Positions 15,220-23,053 of a DNA stretch of 35,983 nt are shown piece after piece. How positions within the stretch are numbered: position 1 is the first letter of the stretch; every line of letters begins with the position of its first letter. The position numbers and the translations under genes were made by a program. The DNA is taken from NCBI RefSeq assembly GCF_018332475.1, contig NZ_BOQB01000030.1, positions 1 to 35,983 on the forward strand, written 5' to 3'. The notes under the pieces were generated by a model. The model searched no databases and was not told the origin of the DNA. It worked only from the letters and a program-made list of their open reading frames with translations. The DNA comes from Bacillus sanguinis (GTDB lineage: Bacteria > Bacillota > Bacilli > Bacillales > Bacillaceae_G).

Positions 15220-15851
15220 CATTTCGTCAATTGATGTCTAAACGCATAAATAACCGCCTGTGTCCGGTCACTTACATTTAGCTTATTTAATATATTACTC
15301 ACATGTGTCTTTACTGTTTTTAGCGCAATAAACAATTCATCTGCAATTTCTTGATTACTTTTCCCCTCTGCAATTAATAACAAAATTTCAGACTCTCTTT
15401 CTGTTAACTCCTCATGCAAAGGTTGTTCTTTCTTCTGACGCATACGAGACATCATTTTCCCCGTAACTTTTGGCTCTAATACCGTTTCTCCATCATAAGT
15501 AGCTCGTACAGCATCTGCTTTATCACTCGCTCTTGATGTTTTTAATAAATAACTTGTCGCTCCGGCCTCAATTACAGGGTACAATTTCTCGTCATCTAAA
15601 AAACTCGTTACAACTACAATTTTCGCTTCTGGCCATTCCTGAATAATAGCTCGTGTTGCTTCAACCCCATCCATCTCGTCCATGACAAGGTCCATCAAAA
15701 TAATATCCGGTCTTAATTGCAAAGCTAACTCTGAACCTTTTCTTCCATTTTCAGCTTCTCCAACTACTTCAATATCTGGCTGTGTTGATAAATATGCTGA
15801 TACACCCATTCGAACCATTTCATGATCATCCACTAGTAATACTTTTATCAT
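15219..15851 (-). CDS. liaR: LiaR/VraR-type response regulator (NarL/LuxR family)
   Basis: A 210-residue two-component regulator. The receiver domain (1-~120) has the acidic pair Asp8/Asp9, the phosphoacceptor Asp54 ([10 protein letters not shown]), Thr82 and Lys103, all intact. The LuxR-type helix-turn-helix (~146-192) reads [25 protein letters not shown]. The gene begins 4 nt inside the kinase gene (ATGA overlap), so the two are translationally coupled. By family it responds to cell-wall antibiotics and membrane damage and activates its own operon; a near-perfect palindrome stands upstream of the first operon gene. The stop overlaps the 18-nt dispersed motif. Confidence 0.93.
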   Translation of the reverse strand: MIKVLLVDDHEMVRMGVSAYLSTQPDIEVVGEAENGRKGSELALQLRPDIILMDLVMDEMDGVEATRAIIQEWPEAKIVVVTSFLDDEKLYPVIEAGATSYLLKTSRASDKADAVRATYDGETVLEPKVTGKMMSRMRQKKEQPLHEELTERESEILLLIAEGKSNQEIADELFIALKTVKTHVSNILNKLNVSDRTQAVIYAFRHQLTK

Positions 15852-16903
15852 GATTCTTCCCCTCTCTCAATCATAATCGGTACTTTCACTTCTATTTGCG
15901 TACCTTTAGCCGGAAAACTAAGCACTTTTAATGTCCCACCAATTTCATGAACACGCTCTTGCATGGATCTTAAACCATATGAACCAGCTTTATTAACTCC
16001 AACTTCAAATCCAACGCCATCATCAATAATTTTCAATATTGCATATTGATCAATTTTTCGAAGACGCACTTCCGTTTTCTTTGCCTTCGCATGCCTTAAA
16101 GTATTAGACAACGCCTCTTGTACAATGCGGAATAAATGATCTTCTACACCTTTTTTCAATTCTATTGGCTCAATTAACCATTCAATTTTCATATGTTGTT
16201 TTCTTGACAGTTCTGTTAATAACTCTTCTATACCCTCTGTTAGTTTCTTACCTTCTAACTGCACTGGGCGTAAATGAAGAAGCAATGCTCTCATTTCTGA
16301 TTGTGCATTTACAACCATATTTTCAACAAGCTGCAACTGCTTTTTCGTTGTTTCTGGAATTTCAGCTACTTGTTCATTAATAGCCGACATCATCATCGAC
16401 ATTGCAAAAAGCTGCTGACTTACAGAATCATGCAGCTCCCTCGCCAATCGATGCCTTTCTTGAGAAATCGCTTCTTGTCTCATCTCTTCATTCCAATGAG
16501 CTCGTTCATTCGTTACTTTTTGAAAGAGTCCAGCTTGCTCCTCTAATCGACGAGCAAGACCGATTACTTTTCGTTCCACTTCATGAAATTCATCATCTGC
16601 AGTAAACGAAACATCGCTCGGAAAATTCCCTCGCTCTACTTCAAATAAAAACGTATTTAATCCTTGTATACGCTGCTCTATATAGTAACCGATTGCATAT
16701 CCTACAATTCCCCCGATAAGTAAACTTGTAGTCATAATAAACAAGCCAATTGGAACAGAAGCGATGGATTCCTTCCATAATAAATCATACACTTGTTGCT
16801 CGCTTTTCCATACATATACAATTGTACAAATGAGTGCAATACTAACAGAAGATAACATAGAATAACGAATATACATCCATGAAATATTTTTTTGTTTCTT
16901 CAT
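15848..16903 (-). CDS. liaS: LiaS/VraS-type sensor histidine kinase
   Basis: A 351-residue membrane kinase. Two hydrophobic segments (~14-32 and ~49-73) are joined by only ~16 external residues, the short-loop arrangement of intramembrane-sensing kinases of the Lia class. A HAMP-like linker follows (~75-130). The HisKA_3 phosphoacceptor is His158 in [21 protein letters not shown], and the ATPase part has N-box [13 protein letters not shown] and G-boxes DDGVGF and [12 protein letters not shown]. The start overlaps the liaF stop (TAATG). It is partner to liaR. By family LiaF keeps the kinase inactive until the envelope is stressed. Confidence 0.93.
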   Translation of the reverse strand: MKKQKNISWMYIRYSMLSSVSIALICTIVYVWKSEQQVYDLLWKESIASVPIGLFIMTTSLLIGGIVGYAIGYYIEQRIQGLNTFLFEVERGNFPSDVSFTADDEFHEVERKVIGLARRLEEQAGLFQKVTNERAHWNEEMRQEAISQERHRLARELHDSVSQQLFAMSMMMSAINEQVAEIPETTKKQLQLVENMVVNAQSEMRALLLHLRPVQLEGKKLTEGIEELLTELSRKQHMKIEWLIEPIELKKGVEDHLFRIVQEALSNTLRHAKAKKTEVRLRKIDQYAILKIIDDGVGFEVGVNKAGSYGLRSMQERVHEIGGTLKVLSFPAKGTQIEVKVPIMIERGEES

Positions 16904-17643
16904 TATACTTTCCTCACTTCCGTATCGCCTACGACAAGCGAAGAAATAATTTTAATACGACGAGGAGCCTCTTTATACTGCTCTGTTCTAAATGTAACAT
17001 TGCGGTTAAACCCTGTCTCTTCATGTCCTGGCAAGAGCACCCGTCCGACAATAACAGAATGATTTAAAGACAGTTCAATATCATATGGCACATATAAACG
17101 AATATTACCAACGACACCTCGAATAACAATTACCGTTTCTCCTTCTGGAATCATAGCAGTTGTTAAATCTATTTCTACATCACAAGCACCATATTGAACA
17201 TTAATATCCTCAAGTTCATAAATATGATCCATCATTCGTACATTACCTACAAACATATTTTTCAAATATGGTTCTGTACGATATATTTGCTTCTCTTCGT
17301 CTATAATCCCTTTTTCTTTAATTTCAACCTTCATTGCCTTTTGTTTATGTCCTTGTTGAATCAATTGATAACCAATTAAAGCTAAACAAGCAAATACGAC
17401 AAGAACAAATGCTGCTGATGAAAATAAGAAGAATAAAAATACGATACCACCAACAAATAAAAATACATTTCCCCGTACATAACGATTCTTTTTACGATAA
17501 TGCCTTCCAAACATAAGCATAATAAATGCAAAAATGAGACCACCTGGTTCAAAATGTCCAAGTATCATATCAAGAAAAAGACCGAATCCAAATATGATGA
17601 GGAGCATCCCCATTAATTGTGTTTTTGAAAAATGCTTCTTCAT
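16903..17643 (-). CDS. liaF: LiaF-like inhibitor of the envelope stress kinase
   Basis: A 246-residue protein with an N-terminal cluster of about four hydrophobic segments (~8-92) and a soluble C-terminal domain that is rich in beta strands (VQYGACDVEIDLTTAMIPEGE, VIRGVVGNIRLYVPYDIELSL), the DUF2154 or cell-wall-active antibiotic response domain of LiaF. The start is ATG 17643 with AAGGGGGGAGCTGAA upstream; the frame is open to 17688 without a ribosome site. It precedes and overlaps liaS. In the family LiaF is a negative regulator of LiaRS; here that role is inferred from sequence and position. Confidence 0.9.
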   Translation of the reverse strand: MKKHFSKTQLMGMLLIIFGFGLFLDMILGHFEPGGLIFAFIMLMFGRHYRKKNRYVRGNVFLFVGGIVFLFFLFSSAAFVLVVFACLALIGYQLIQQGHKQKAMKVEIKEKGIIDEEKQIYRTEPYLKNMFVGNVRMMDHIYELEDINVQYGACDVEIDLTTAMIPEGETVIVIRGVVGNIRLYVPYDIELSLNHSVIVGRVLLPGHEETGFNRNVTFRTEQYKEAPRRIKIISSLVVGDTEVRKV

Positions 17644-17749
17644 TTCAGCTCCCCCCTTCTTGTCACATATACATAGAAGAAAAGGCATTGCTTTCCAACA
17701 CCTTTTCTCCTATCACTATATCATAAGCCTGTTTTATAATATACTACTA

Positions 17750-18412
17750 TTATTTTGTTAACTCTTTCGTTAACGATACATCATTCTTTTCTTTCATTTC
17801 ACGCTCAAGCTTTGCAATTTTCATATCAAATGTGTCACGTTCATGCTCTTCATTCATACGAGTTTCTAAGTCACGAATATGATCCTCAATTTCTTCAAAG
17901 CGTAAGAATGGATTATTTTCATCCATTTTATGCATCGCAGTATTCATACGACGATTTGCATGTGCCATATTTTCACGTGCCATTAATTCCATACGTTTCG
18001 CGTGCATTTCTTTTAATTTATTTTTCATCTCAGAAAGACGACGCTCTAACTCATCAATTTGCTCTACAACACCTGCATACATTTCTTCTAATCGAGTTAC
18101 TTGCCCTTCATAATAAGCTACTTCTTCTAATGCACGCTCATGTAGTTGTAATTCGCCTGCTTCTTGAGCGATAAGCGCTTGCTTTGACCTTTTATTCACG
18201 AAATAACGAGCTTGCTCAAGCTCACGAGCAAAGTTAGATTTTAATGTTTTATGACGCTGAATTAACTTCTCAATTTTTGTTATTTCACGCTCACTATCGC
18301 GTAAATATTGGTTTAACATAGCAATTGGATTTTTTCTTTCTTTCTCATCTAACACATTATGAAAATCTGCTAAAATTGCATCGCGTACACGTCCGAATAA
18401 AGATTGTTTCAT
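17750..18412 (-). CDS. PspA/IM30-family membrane-stress protein (LiaH-like)
   Basis: A 220-residue cytoplasmic protein that is almost wholly alpha-helical coiled coil, with the PspA N-terminus (SLFGRVRDAILADFHNVLD). The heptad pattern is visible over ~25-215, for example LEQARYFVNKRSKQALIAQE and ERRLSEMKNKLKEMHAKRME. Family proteins form large rings or rods that bind damaged membranes. The ATG follows GAGAGGAAGATTATA. It lies between the small membrane protein and liaF in the operon, the same order as B. subtilis liaIH-FSR, with PspA in the LiaH position. It is likely induced by LiaR. Confidence 0.93.
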   Translation of the reverse strand: MKQSLFGRVRDAILADFHNVLDEKERKNPIAMLNQYLRDSEREITKIEKLIQRHKTLKSNFARELEQARYFVNKRSKQALIAQEAGELQLHERALEEVAYYEGQVTRLEEMYAGVVEQIDELERRLSEMKNKLKEMHAKRMELMARENMAHANRRMNTAMHKMDENNPFLRFEEIEDHIRDLETRMNEEHERDTFDMKIAKLEREMKEKNDVSLTKELTK

Positions 18413-18458
18413 TATAATCTTCCTCTCTTCTACTTTATAAATTTGATTTGATTGTTAT

Positions 18459-18491
18459 TAATTTTTTATTAGTTTTTTATTAGTTTTTCAT
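18459..18491. repeat. Three tandem 11-mers (TTTTTTATTAG) at a gene end
   Basis: Two exact units and one variant (TTTTTCATTAA) run in tandem over the stop codon of the 118-aa gene and into the gap before the pspA-like gene. It is simple sequence, and slippage is a likely cause. Confidence 0.55.
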
Positions 18492-18836
18492 TAACTTGTT
18501 CCACTCATCTTCAAAGTTGCTATATGGTTTAGAACTTTCTGGAGCAGAATCAACAACTACATCTTTTTCTTTTTTCCACTCACGGTATCCGTAGTATAGA
18601 ACTACTAATGCGGCAATACCGATTAATGCTGGGGAATGAGAAAGGGCGATGGACAAGCCGATTAAACCAACAATACCCCAAGCTAACTTTCCAAAAAATG
18701 ATTGTGCTCGCACAAATGATTTATAGCTCCAGTACACAACTCCTGCTCCAATTGCGAATCCTATAATACCAGCAAGACTGCCAAGAGCAATTAAAGCTAA
18801 AATACCAGCCGCGATAAACGCTAGAAATTGTTTCAT
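18480..18836 (-). CDS. Small membrane protein, first gene of the Lia-like operon (LiaI position)
   Basis: A 118-residue membrane protein. Three to four hydrophobic segments (~4-37, ~49-66, ~68-86) are Gly/Ala/Ile rich, followed by a polar tail ending YSNFEDEWNKLMKN. By size and position it corresponds to LiaI, the membrane partner of the PspA-like protein in B. subtilis and Listeria, but the sequence motif is not one I can call by name. The ATG follows AGGGAGGCAAGCACAAG. The stop lies in a tandem 11-mer tract. A LiaR-like palindrome is 84-103 bp upstream. It may recruit the PspA-like protein to the membrane; this is inferred from operon order. Confidence 0.8.
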   Translation of the reverse strand: MKQFLAFIAAGILALIALGSLAGIIGFAIGAGVVYWSYKSFVRAQSFFGKLAWGIVGLIGLSIALSHSPALIGIAALVVLYYGYREWKKEKDVVVDSAPESSKPYSNFEDEWNKLMKN

Positions 18837-18919
18837 CTTGTGCTTGCCTCCCTTCGATTTGATACTCTTATCTTAACTATTTTTTCGTTTTTCCATAACG
18901 AGCTTAAGAACCGTTTTCG

Positions 18920-18939
18920 ACTCAGACTTAAGACCGAGT
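18920..18939 (-). promoter_or_regulatory. 20-bp near-perfect palindrome, candidate LiaR operator
   Basis: ACTCAGACTTAAGACCGAGT is self-complementary at 16 of 20 positions; only two symmetric pairs mismatch, and the core CTTAAG is perfect. The centre is 93 bp before the ATG of the first lia gene and about 57 bp before a weak -10 (TAAGAT, 18870-18875). An activator site is expected because the -35 region there is poor. The identity of the binding protein is inferred from context. Confidence 0.65.
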
Positions 18940-19001
18940 TGCATTCAGCCTTTTGTAAAAATATGCTGTAGAATAGGATGATTCAATCTTTTATCGCACA
19001 T

Positions 19002-19039
19002 AAAAAAGCCGCACAGAGAACATTCTCTGTGCGGCTTTC
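19002..19039 (-). terminator. Terminator of the NhaC-family transporter gene
   Basis: AAAGCCGCACAGAG and CTCTGTGCGGCTTT are complementary around a 6-nt loop; on the minus strand a TTTTTTA run follows. Confidence 0.9.
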
Positions 19040-19065
19040 GTTACGATTCATCAACTTCATTTTAA

Positions 19066-20382
19066 TTATGCTGTTTTATGATACTCTTTCTTTCCCGCTA
19101 CTTTAGAAAATCTTGGGAAACCAATTAATATAGAAATGATTCCACATAATCCAACTAAAATCGGATAAAACGCATATGGTAACAATTCAATCGGAGATAA
19201 CGCCGCAAATCCTGCTGCTGTTAACATTTGCGCACCGTACGGTATTAATCCTTGCACACAGCATGAGAAAAGATCTAATACACTCGCTGATTTACGAGGA
19301 TCAATTTCATATTGATCTGCAATGTTTTTTGCAAGCGGACCTGTAAAGATAATAGAAATCGTATTATTTGCTGTACACATATTCGTCATACCTACTAAAC
19401 CAGCGATACCGAACTCTGCTCCTTTTTTTGAACGAATGTTACGCGTTAAAAGATTCATTAAATATTGAATACCACCATTATATTGAATCAATTCAACCAT
19501 ACCGCCAATTAAAATAGCGAGTAATACTAACTCCATCATACCGCCCATTCCAGTCGTTACACTTTTAAAGAAGCTCTCTAACGTGTAACTTCCATCTAAA
19601 AGACCGATAACGCCAGATAATACAGTTCCACCAGTTAATACAATAAGTACATTCCAGCCAAGTAGAGCTGTAATAAGTACTCCTGCATACGGCAAAATCT
19701 TTATCCAGTCAAAGCTATGCGCTTTAACTTGCGTATCGCTTCCTAAAGTAATGATTACTAATATTACGATTGTAATAATAGCCGCTGGTAATACAATTAA
19801 AAAGTTCGTTTTAAACTTATCTTTCATTTCTGTTCCTTGTGAACGTACAGCTGCGATTGTTGTATCTGAAATAAATGATAAATTATCACCAAACATCGCT
19901 CCGCCAACAACTGTCGCCATCGTAAGTGCAATTGAGATATCCGTTTGCCCACTAATACCTACCGCAATCGGTGCTAATGCAGCAATTGTTCCCATTGACG
20001 TTCCCATTGCTAATGAAATAAATGCCCCTATAACAAAAATTCCAGCTATGATAAATCCTTGCGGTAAAATGGATAACGCTAAGTTAACTGTAGAATCAAC
20101 GCCGCCCATCCCTTTTGCTGTTTCAGAAAAAGCTCCTGCTAATACAAAAATTAGAACCATAATCATAATATCTGGGTTCCCTGCACCTTTAGCAAATCGT
20201 TCTACTTTTACATGAAAGCTTTCTTTACGATTCATTGCTAAAGCGACCCCTACAGCAATTGAAATTGCTACAAGTATCGGCAATTTATAGAAATCACCTG
20301 TAATAATTCCAGAACCAATAAATAGCGCCAAAAATATCCCAAGTGGTAATAAAGCCAAACCATTTCCTCTCGTTTCTTTCAA
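19066..20382 (-). CDS. NhaC-family transporter under a SAM riboswitch, probable methionine uptake (MetT-like)
   Basis: A 438-residue membrane protein with about eleven hydrophobic segments. Gly/Ala-rich stretches of the NhaC antiporter superfamily are visible (AMGTSMGTIAALAPIAVGISG, TVVGGAMFGDNLSFISDTTIAA, NMCTANNTISIIF). The start is TTG 20382, preceded by AGGGAGAGATGGTAC; the frame continues to 20547, but that part lies in the riboswitch. Na+/H+ exchange is the superfamily function. The SAM riboswitch upstream places it in the methionine/sulfur regulon, and SAM-riboswitch NhaC-type genes in Gram-positive bacteria have been proposed as methionine transporters (MetT). The transport substrate is therefore an inference. 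Confidence 0.85.
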   Translation of the reverse strand: MKETRGNGLALLPLGIFLALFIGSGIITGDFYKLPILVAISIAVGVALAMNRKESFHVKVERFAKGAGNPDIMIMVLIFVLAGAFSETAKGMGGVDSTVNLALSILPQGFIIAGIFVIGAFISLAMGTSMGTIAALAPIAVGISGQTDISIALTMATVVGGAMFGDNLSFISDTTIAAVRSQGTEMKDKFKTNFLIVLPAAIITIVILVIITLGSDTQVKAHSFDWIKILPYAGVLITALLGWNVLIVLTGGTVLSGVIGLLDGSYTLESFFKSVTTGMGGMMELVLLAILIGGMVELIQYNGGIQYLMNLLTRNIRSKKGAEFGIAGLVGMTNMCTANNTISIIFTGPLAKNIADQYEIDPRKSASVLDLFSCCVQGLIPYGAQMLTAAGFAALSPIELLPYAFYPILVGLCGIISILIGFPRFSKVAGKKEYHKTA

Positions 20383-20425
20383 AGTACCATCTCTCCCTAG
20401 TTTCAACCTTTTTCTAATGAATAAC

Positions 20426-20583
20426 AAAAGACCTCTTCCAATGAGAAGAGGTCTTATACATCTATAAGAAACGCTCTTCTCATCTTTCAAGCACATGCTT
20501 GCTGGATTTGGCACAGCACTCTGAAATCGAGTCCGCTGCCGAGGCATCGTAGGGCCAGTCCCTCCGCCTCTCTTTATAAGAAG
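20426..20583 (-). promoter_or_regulatory. SAM-I (S-box) riboswitch upstream of the NhaC-family transporter
   Basis: Read on the minus strand, it has the S-box conserved parts in order: AGAGAGGCGGAGGGACTGGCCC, then GATGCCTCGGCAGC, then GTGCTGTGCCAAATCCAGCA, then a GAAAGATGAG 3' end. The terminator is AAGACCTCTTCTCATTGGAA plus AGAGGTCTTTTG at 20426-20455. The antiterminator is explicit: ATGAGAAGAG, in the 3' strand of aptamer stem P1 (20474-20483), is exactly complementary to CTCTTCTCAT in the terminator (20441-20450). SAM should stabilise P1 and permit termination. A promoter lies just upstream (20621-20649). Confidence 0.96.
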
Positions 20584-20620
20584 GTTTCATATTTATTTTT
20601 TAATAATAATTTCTTCCCTA

Positions 20621-20649
20621 ACTTTACTCGCTTACAAAACAAAAGTCAA
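20621..20649 (-). promoter_or_regulatory. Promoter of the SAM riboswitch leader
   Basis: On the minus strand TTGACT (20644-20649) and TAAAGT (20621-20626) are separated by 17 nt, about 40 nt upstream of the aptamer. Confidence 0.65.
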
Positions 20650-20702
20650 TTATTTTTTGTATAGATTTTTTTGGTAATTATGCAAAAATTCGAATGCAAC
20701 AA

Positions 20703-21221
20703 TCATTTTAACTTTTTGATTTCTTCTTCCAATATTGAAATCCAATAAAATTCACTATTTTTTATTGCAGCTATAATCCATTTCGTAGTATACCAAGCTA
20801 ACTCATACTCTTCTTTTGTAACATCACCACTTTTATAAGCATCCTCTAACTCATCTTCATCCAATATATACATTTTACCGTTCGATAATAATACTACATC
20901 TAAATATAAATCATCAAAATACGGCAAACCACGGTCGTCTATTCCATATTCTTTTGCCACATCGATATAATATTGCACTAATTTTTTCTGATCATTTAAC
21001 ATAGCGGTAATCGCAAAGTTTTTCCCGTTTATGAAATATTGAATCCACGTATATTGATTCCCTGCAATACAAAGTTCTTTACCATCATATTCTTTATAAC
21101 TAGGTTCTCTCAGCTTTTTTATTTCCAGAATTCCTAGCATTCCCTCTTCTATTTGCTTAACCGTATAATCTTTCTCTATTAGTCGCTTCCACGAAGAACC
21201 GTCACCATATTTACGTTTCAT
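20703..21221 (-). CDS. DUF402-family protein, putative nucleotide phosphatase
   Basis: A 172-residue cytoplasmic protein. The C-terminal half has the acidic pattern of the DUF402/FomD-like fold: QYYIDVAKEYGIDDRGLPYF, FDDLYLDVVLLSNG and DEDELEDAYKSGDVTKEEYE. These acidic residues bind divalent metal in related nucleoside tri- or diphosphate phosphatases. The N-terminal part (KRLIEKDYTVKQIEEGMLGI) is the usual beta region. The start is ATG 21221 with AGAAGGGAAGCGG upstream; the frame is open to 21257. Its 5' end borders the terminator of the transporter gene upstream on the same strand, so it is probably monocistronic. The family call is good, the exact substrate is not known. Confidence 0.8.
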   Translation of the reverse strand: MKRKYGDGSSWKRLIEKDYTVKQIEEGMLGILEIKKLREPSYKEYDGKELCIAGNQYTWIQYFINGKNFAITAMLNDQKKLVQYYIDVAKEYGIDDRGLPYFDDLYLDVVLLSNGKMYILDEDELEDAYKSGDVTKEEYELAWYTTKWIIAAIKNSEFYWISILEEEIKKLK

Positions 21222-21246
21222 TACGTCCGCTTCCCTTCTATATAGA

Positions 21247-21274
21247 AAAGCCCCCACATATTATGTGAGAGCTT
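21247..21274 (-). terminator. Terminator of the dicarboxylate transporter gene
   Basis: On the minus strand AAGCTCTCACAT and ATGTGGGGGCTT pair (with G-U pairs) and are followed by TTTT. Confidence 0.7.
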
Positions 21275-21287
21275 GTTCAAATTATAA

Positions 21288-22559
21288 TTAAGCTGCTTGC
21301 TTATTAGAAATCTCTTTCAAATAGGCTTGTCCTTTTTCAGCGTCATATTGACCTTCCCACTTAGACATAACTACAGCTGCTAAAGAGTTACCTACAACGT
21401 TAACTGCTGTACGAGCCATATCTAAAATACGGTCAATACCGGCGATGAATGCTAAACCTTCAGGTGGAATACCTACTGTACCAAGTGTCGCTAATAATAC
21501 AACGAATGATACGCCCGGTACACCTGCGATACCTTTTGATGTAACCATTAATACAAGTAATAATGTAATTTGTTGTGTAATAGATAAATCAATACCGTAC
21601 ATTTGCGCTAAGAAAATAGCCGCAATTGCTTGATATAAAGTTGATCCATCTAAGTTAAATGAATAACCTGTCGGAATAACGAAAGATGTAATTGCTTTCG
21701 GACAACCGAACTTCTCCATTTTCTCCATAATTTTCGGTAAAACTGTTTCTGAACTTGCTGTTGAATATGCTAAGATCAGCTCGTCTTTTAAAATTTTAAA
21801 GAATTGGAAAATGTTAATTCCAAATATTTTCGCTGTAAGTCCTAAGACAACTACAACGAAGAAAATCATTGCCCCGTATACTACAATTAGTAATTTCCCT
21901 AACGGAATTAATGAAGCTAAACCGAATGTAGAAACTGTAACACCAATTAATGCGAATACACCAAATGGAGCAAATTTCATAACTTGGTTCGTTACGTAAA
22001 ACATTGCATCAGCTACACCTTGGAAAAATTGAAGAACCGGTCTTCCTCTTTCACCAATTGCTGCTACACCTAAACCAAATAATACAGAGAAGAAGATAAT
22101 AGCAAGCATATCTCCGTCAGCTAATGACTTCATAATGTTCGTTGGAACAATATTTACAAATGTATCTGCAAATGAATGACTTTGTACTTGCTCTGTCGTA
22201 TGTGTATATTTCGAAATATCTGTCTTTGTTAACTGCTCCATATTTACGCCTTTTCCTGGTTGGAAAATATTCGCAATTAATAGACCGACAATAATTGCAA
22301 TTGTTGTAATTATTTCAAAGTAAATAATTGTTTTTCCGCCTAGTCGGCCTAATTTTTTAACATCGCCAACACCAGCAACCCCAACAACAATACTTGCTAC
22401 AACAATCGGTACAACGATCATTTTAATTAATCGGATGAAAATATCACCAATTGGTTGTAAATATTTCACAACCGCTGGATTATCAAAGAAAATCGCCCCA
22501 ACTGCAATACCAAGCGCAAGTCCTATTAATATTTGCCATGCAAGTCCTATTCTTTTCAT
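21288..22559 (-). CDS. gltP: Glutamate/aspartate:cation symporter (DAACS family)
   Basis: A 423-residue membrane protein of the SLC1/GltPh fold. The hallmark substrate-binding stretch PTGYSFNLDGSTLYQA is present, with the serine-rich hairpin AYSTASSETVLPKIMEKM before it and GVPGVSFVVLL after it (second hairpin). About eight membrane segments are visible. Length and motifs match bacterial GltP/GltT glutamate carriers driven by H+ or Na+. The ATG follows GAGGGGGTTACAACAAGT. It is flanked by its own terminator and a 425-bp gap with no conserved RNA leader that I can see. Which of the B. cereus paralogues it is remains open. Confidence 0.93.
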   Translation of the reverse strand: MKRIGLAWQILIGLALGIAVGAIFFDNPAVVKYLQPIGDIFIRLIKMIVVPIVVASIVVGVAGVGDVKKLGRLGGKTIIYFEIITTIAIIVGLLIANIFQPGKGVNMEQLTKTDISKYTHTTEQVQSHSFADTFVNIVPTNIMKSLADGDMLAIIFFSVLFGLGVAAIGERGRPVLQFFQGVADAMFYVTNQVMKFAPFGVFALIGVTVSTFGLASLIPLGKLLIVVYGAMIFFVVVVLGLTAKIFGINIFQFFKILKDELILAYSTASSETVLPKIMEKMEKFGCPKAITSFVIPTGYSFNLDGSTLYQAIAAIFLAQMYGIDLSITQQITLLLVLMVTSKGIAGVPGVSFVVLLATLGTVGIPPEGLAFIAGIDRILDMARTAVNVVGNSLAAVVMSKWEGQYDAEKGQAYLKEISNKQAA

Positions 22560-23053
22560 ACTTGTTGTAACCCCCTCTTCGATGTTTCACTCTACCTTTC
22601 ATTCTATCTCTATAAAACTTGAAATTAAGAGTATTACATATTATTCGACAATTCACTACATTTTGTCCCTGTTAAAAATCATAAATCAAAATTTAAAATC
22701 TGACAACAAAATAACTTTTCCCGAACGCAAATAATTTTCTTGACAAAAACAAAACCCATGTTAGAAAACCTCACATGAGAACGATTCCTCACCAGTATTT
22801 TATTGGATTCCTAACTAATATTTCACTACATAAAACAACTTCACTTTTCCTTTTATTTTACAAAAAACCCTAAAAATACATCCTTGTTACACAAATATAA
22901 AAAATGCATCTTCAGTGAAATTTATCGTTGAAAGATGATAAATTCCGACAAAACTTAGCAATTTTATAAAATTTTCTTTACATTATGGTTACAACGATAG
23001 ACACTCTTCTTCTTATGATATATAACATTCATAGGGAAAGGAGCCAGACAACC
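22560..23053. other. Divergent intergenic region between gltP and the M23 hydrolase
   Basis: 494 bp without a convincing gene. A -35 TTGACA at 22740-22745 with a weak TAGAAA -10 at 22762-22767 may be an additional + promoter. Closer to the hydrolase start lies a better one (22998-23026). On the minus strand I see no clear gltP promoter. Sequence is strongly AT-rich with no repeats of note. Confidence 0.45.
22998..23026 (+). promoter_or_regulatory. Candidate promoter of the M23 hydrolase gene
   Basis: TAGACA (22998-23003) and TATAAC (23021-23026) are spaced by 17 nt and lie 27 nt before the ATG. Confidence 0.4.

Noticed and set aside
19751-20215. Plus-strand frame (154 codons) over the NhaC-family gene
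   Set aside because: Shadow of a membrane-protein gene in the opposite frame; no start signal or family motif.
20383-20547. Extended N-terminus of the NhaC-family transporter
   Set aside because: The added residues lie wholly in the SAM riboswitch and its terminator, and the TTG at 20382 has a good ribosome site.
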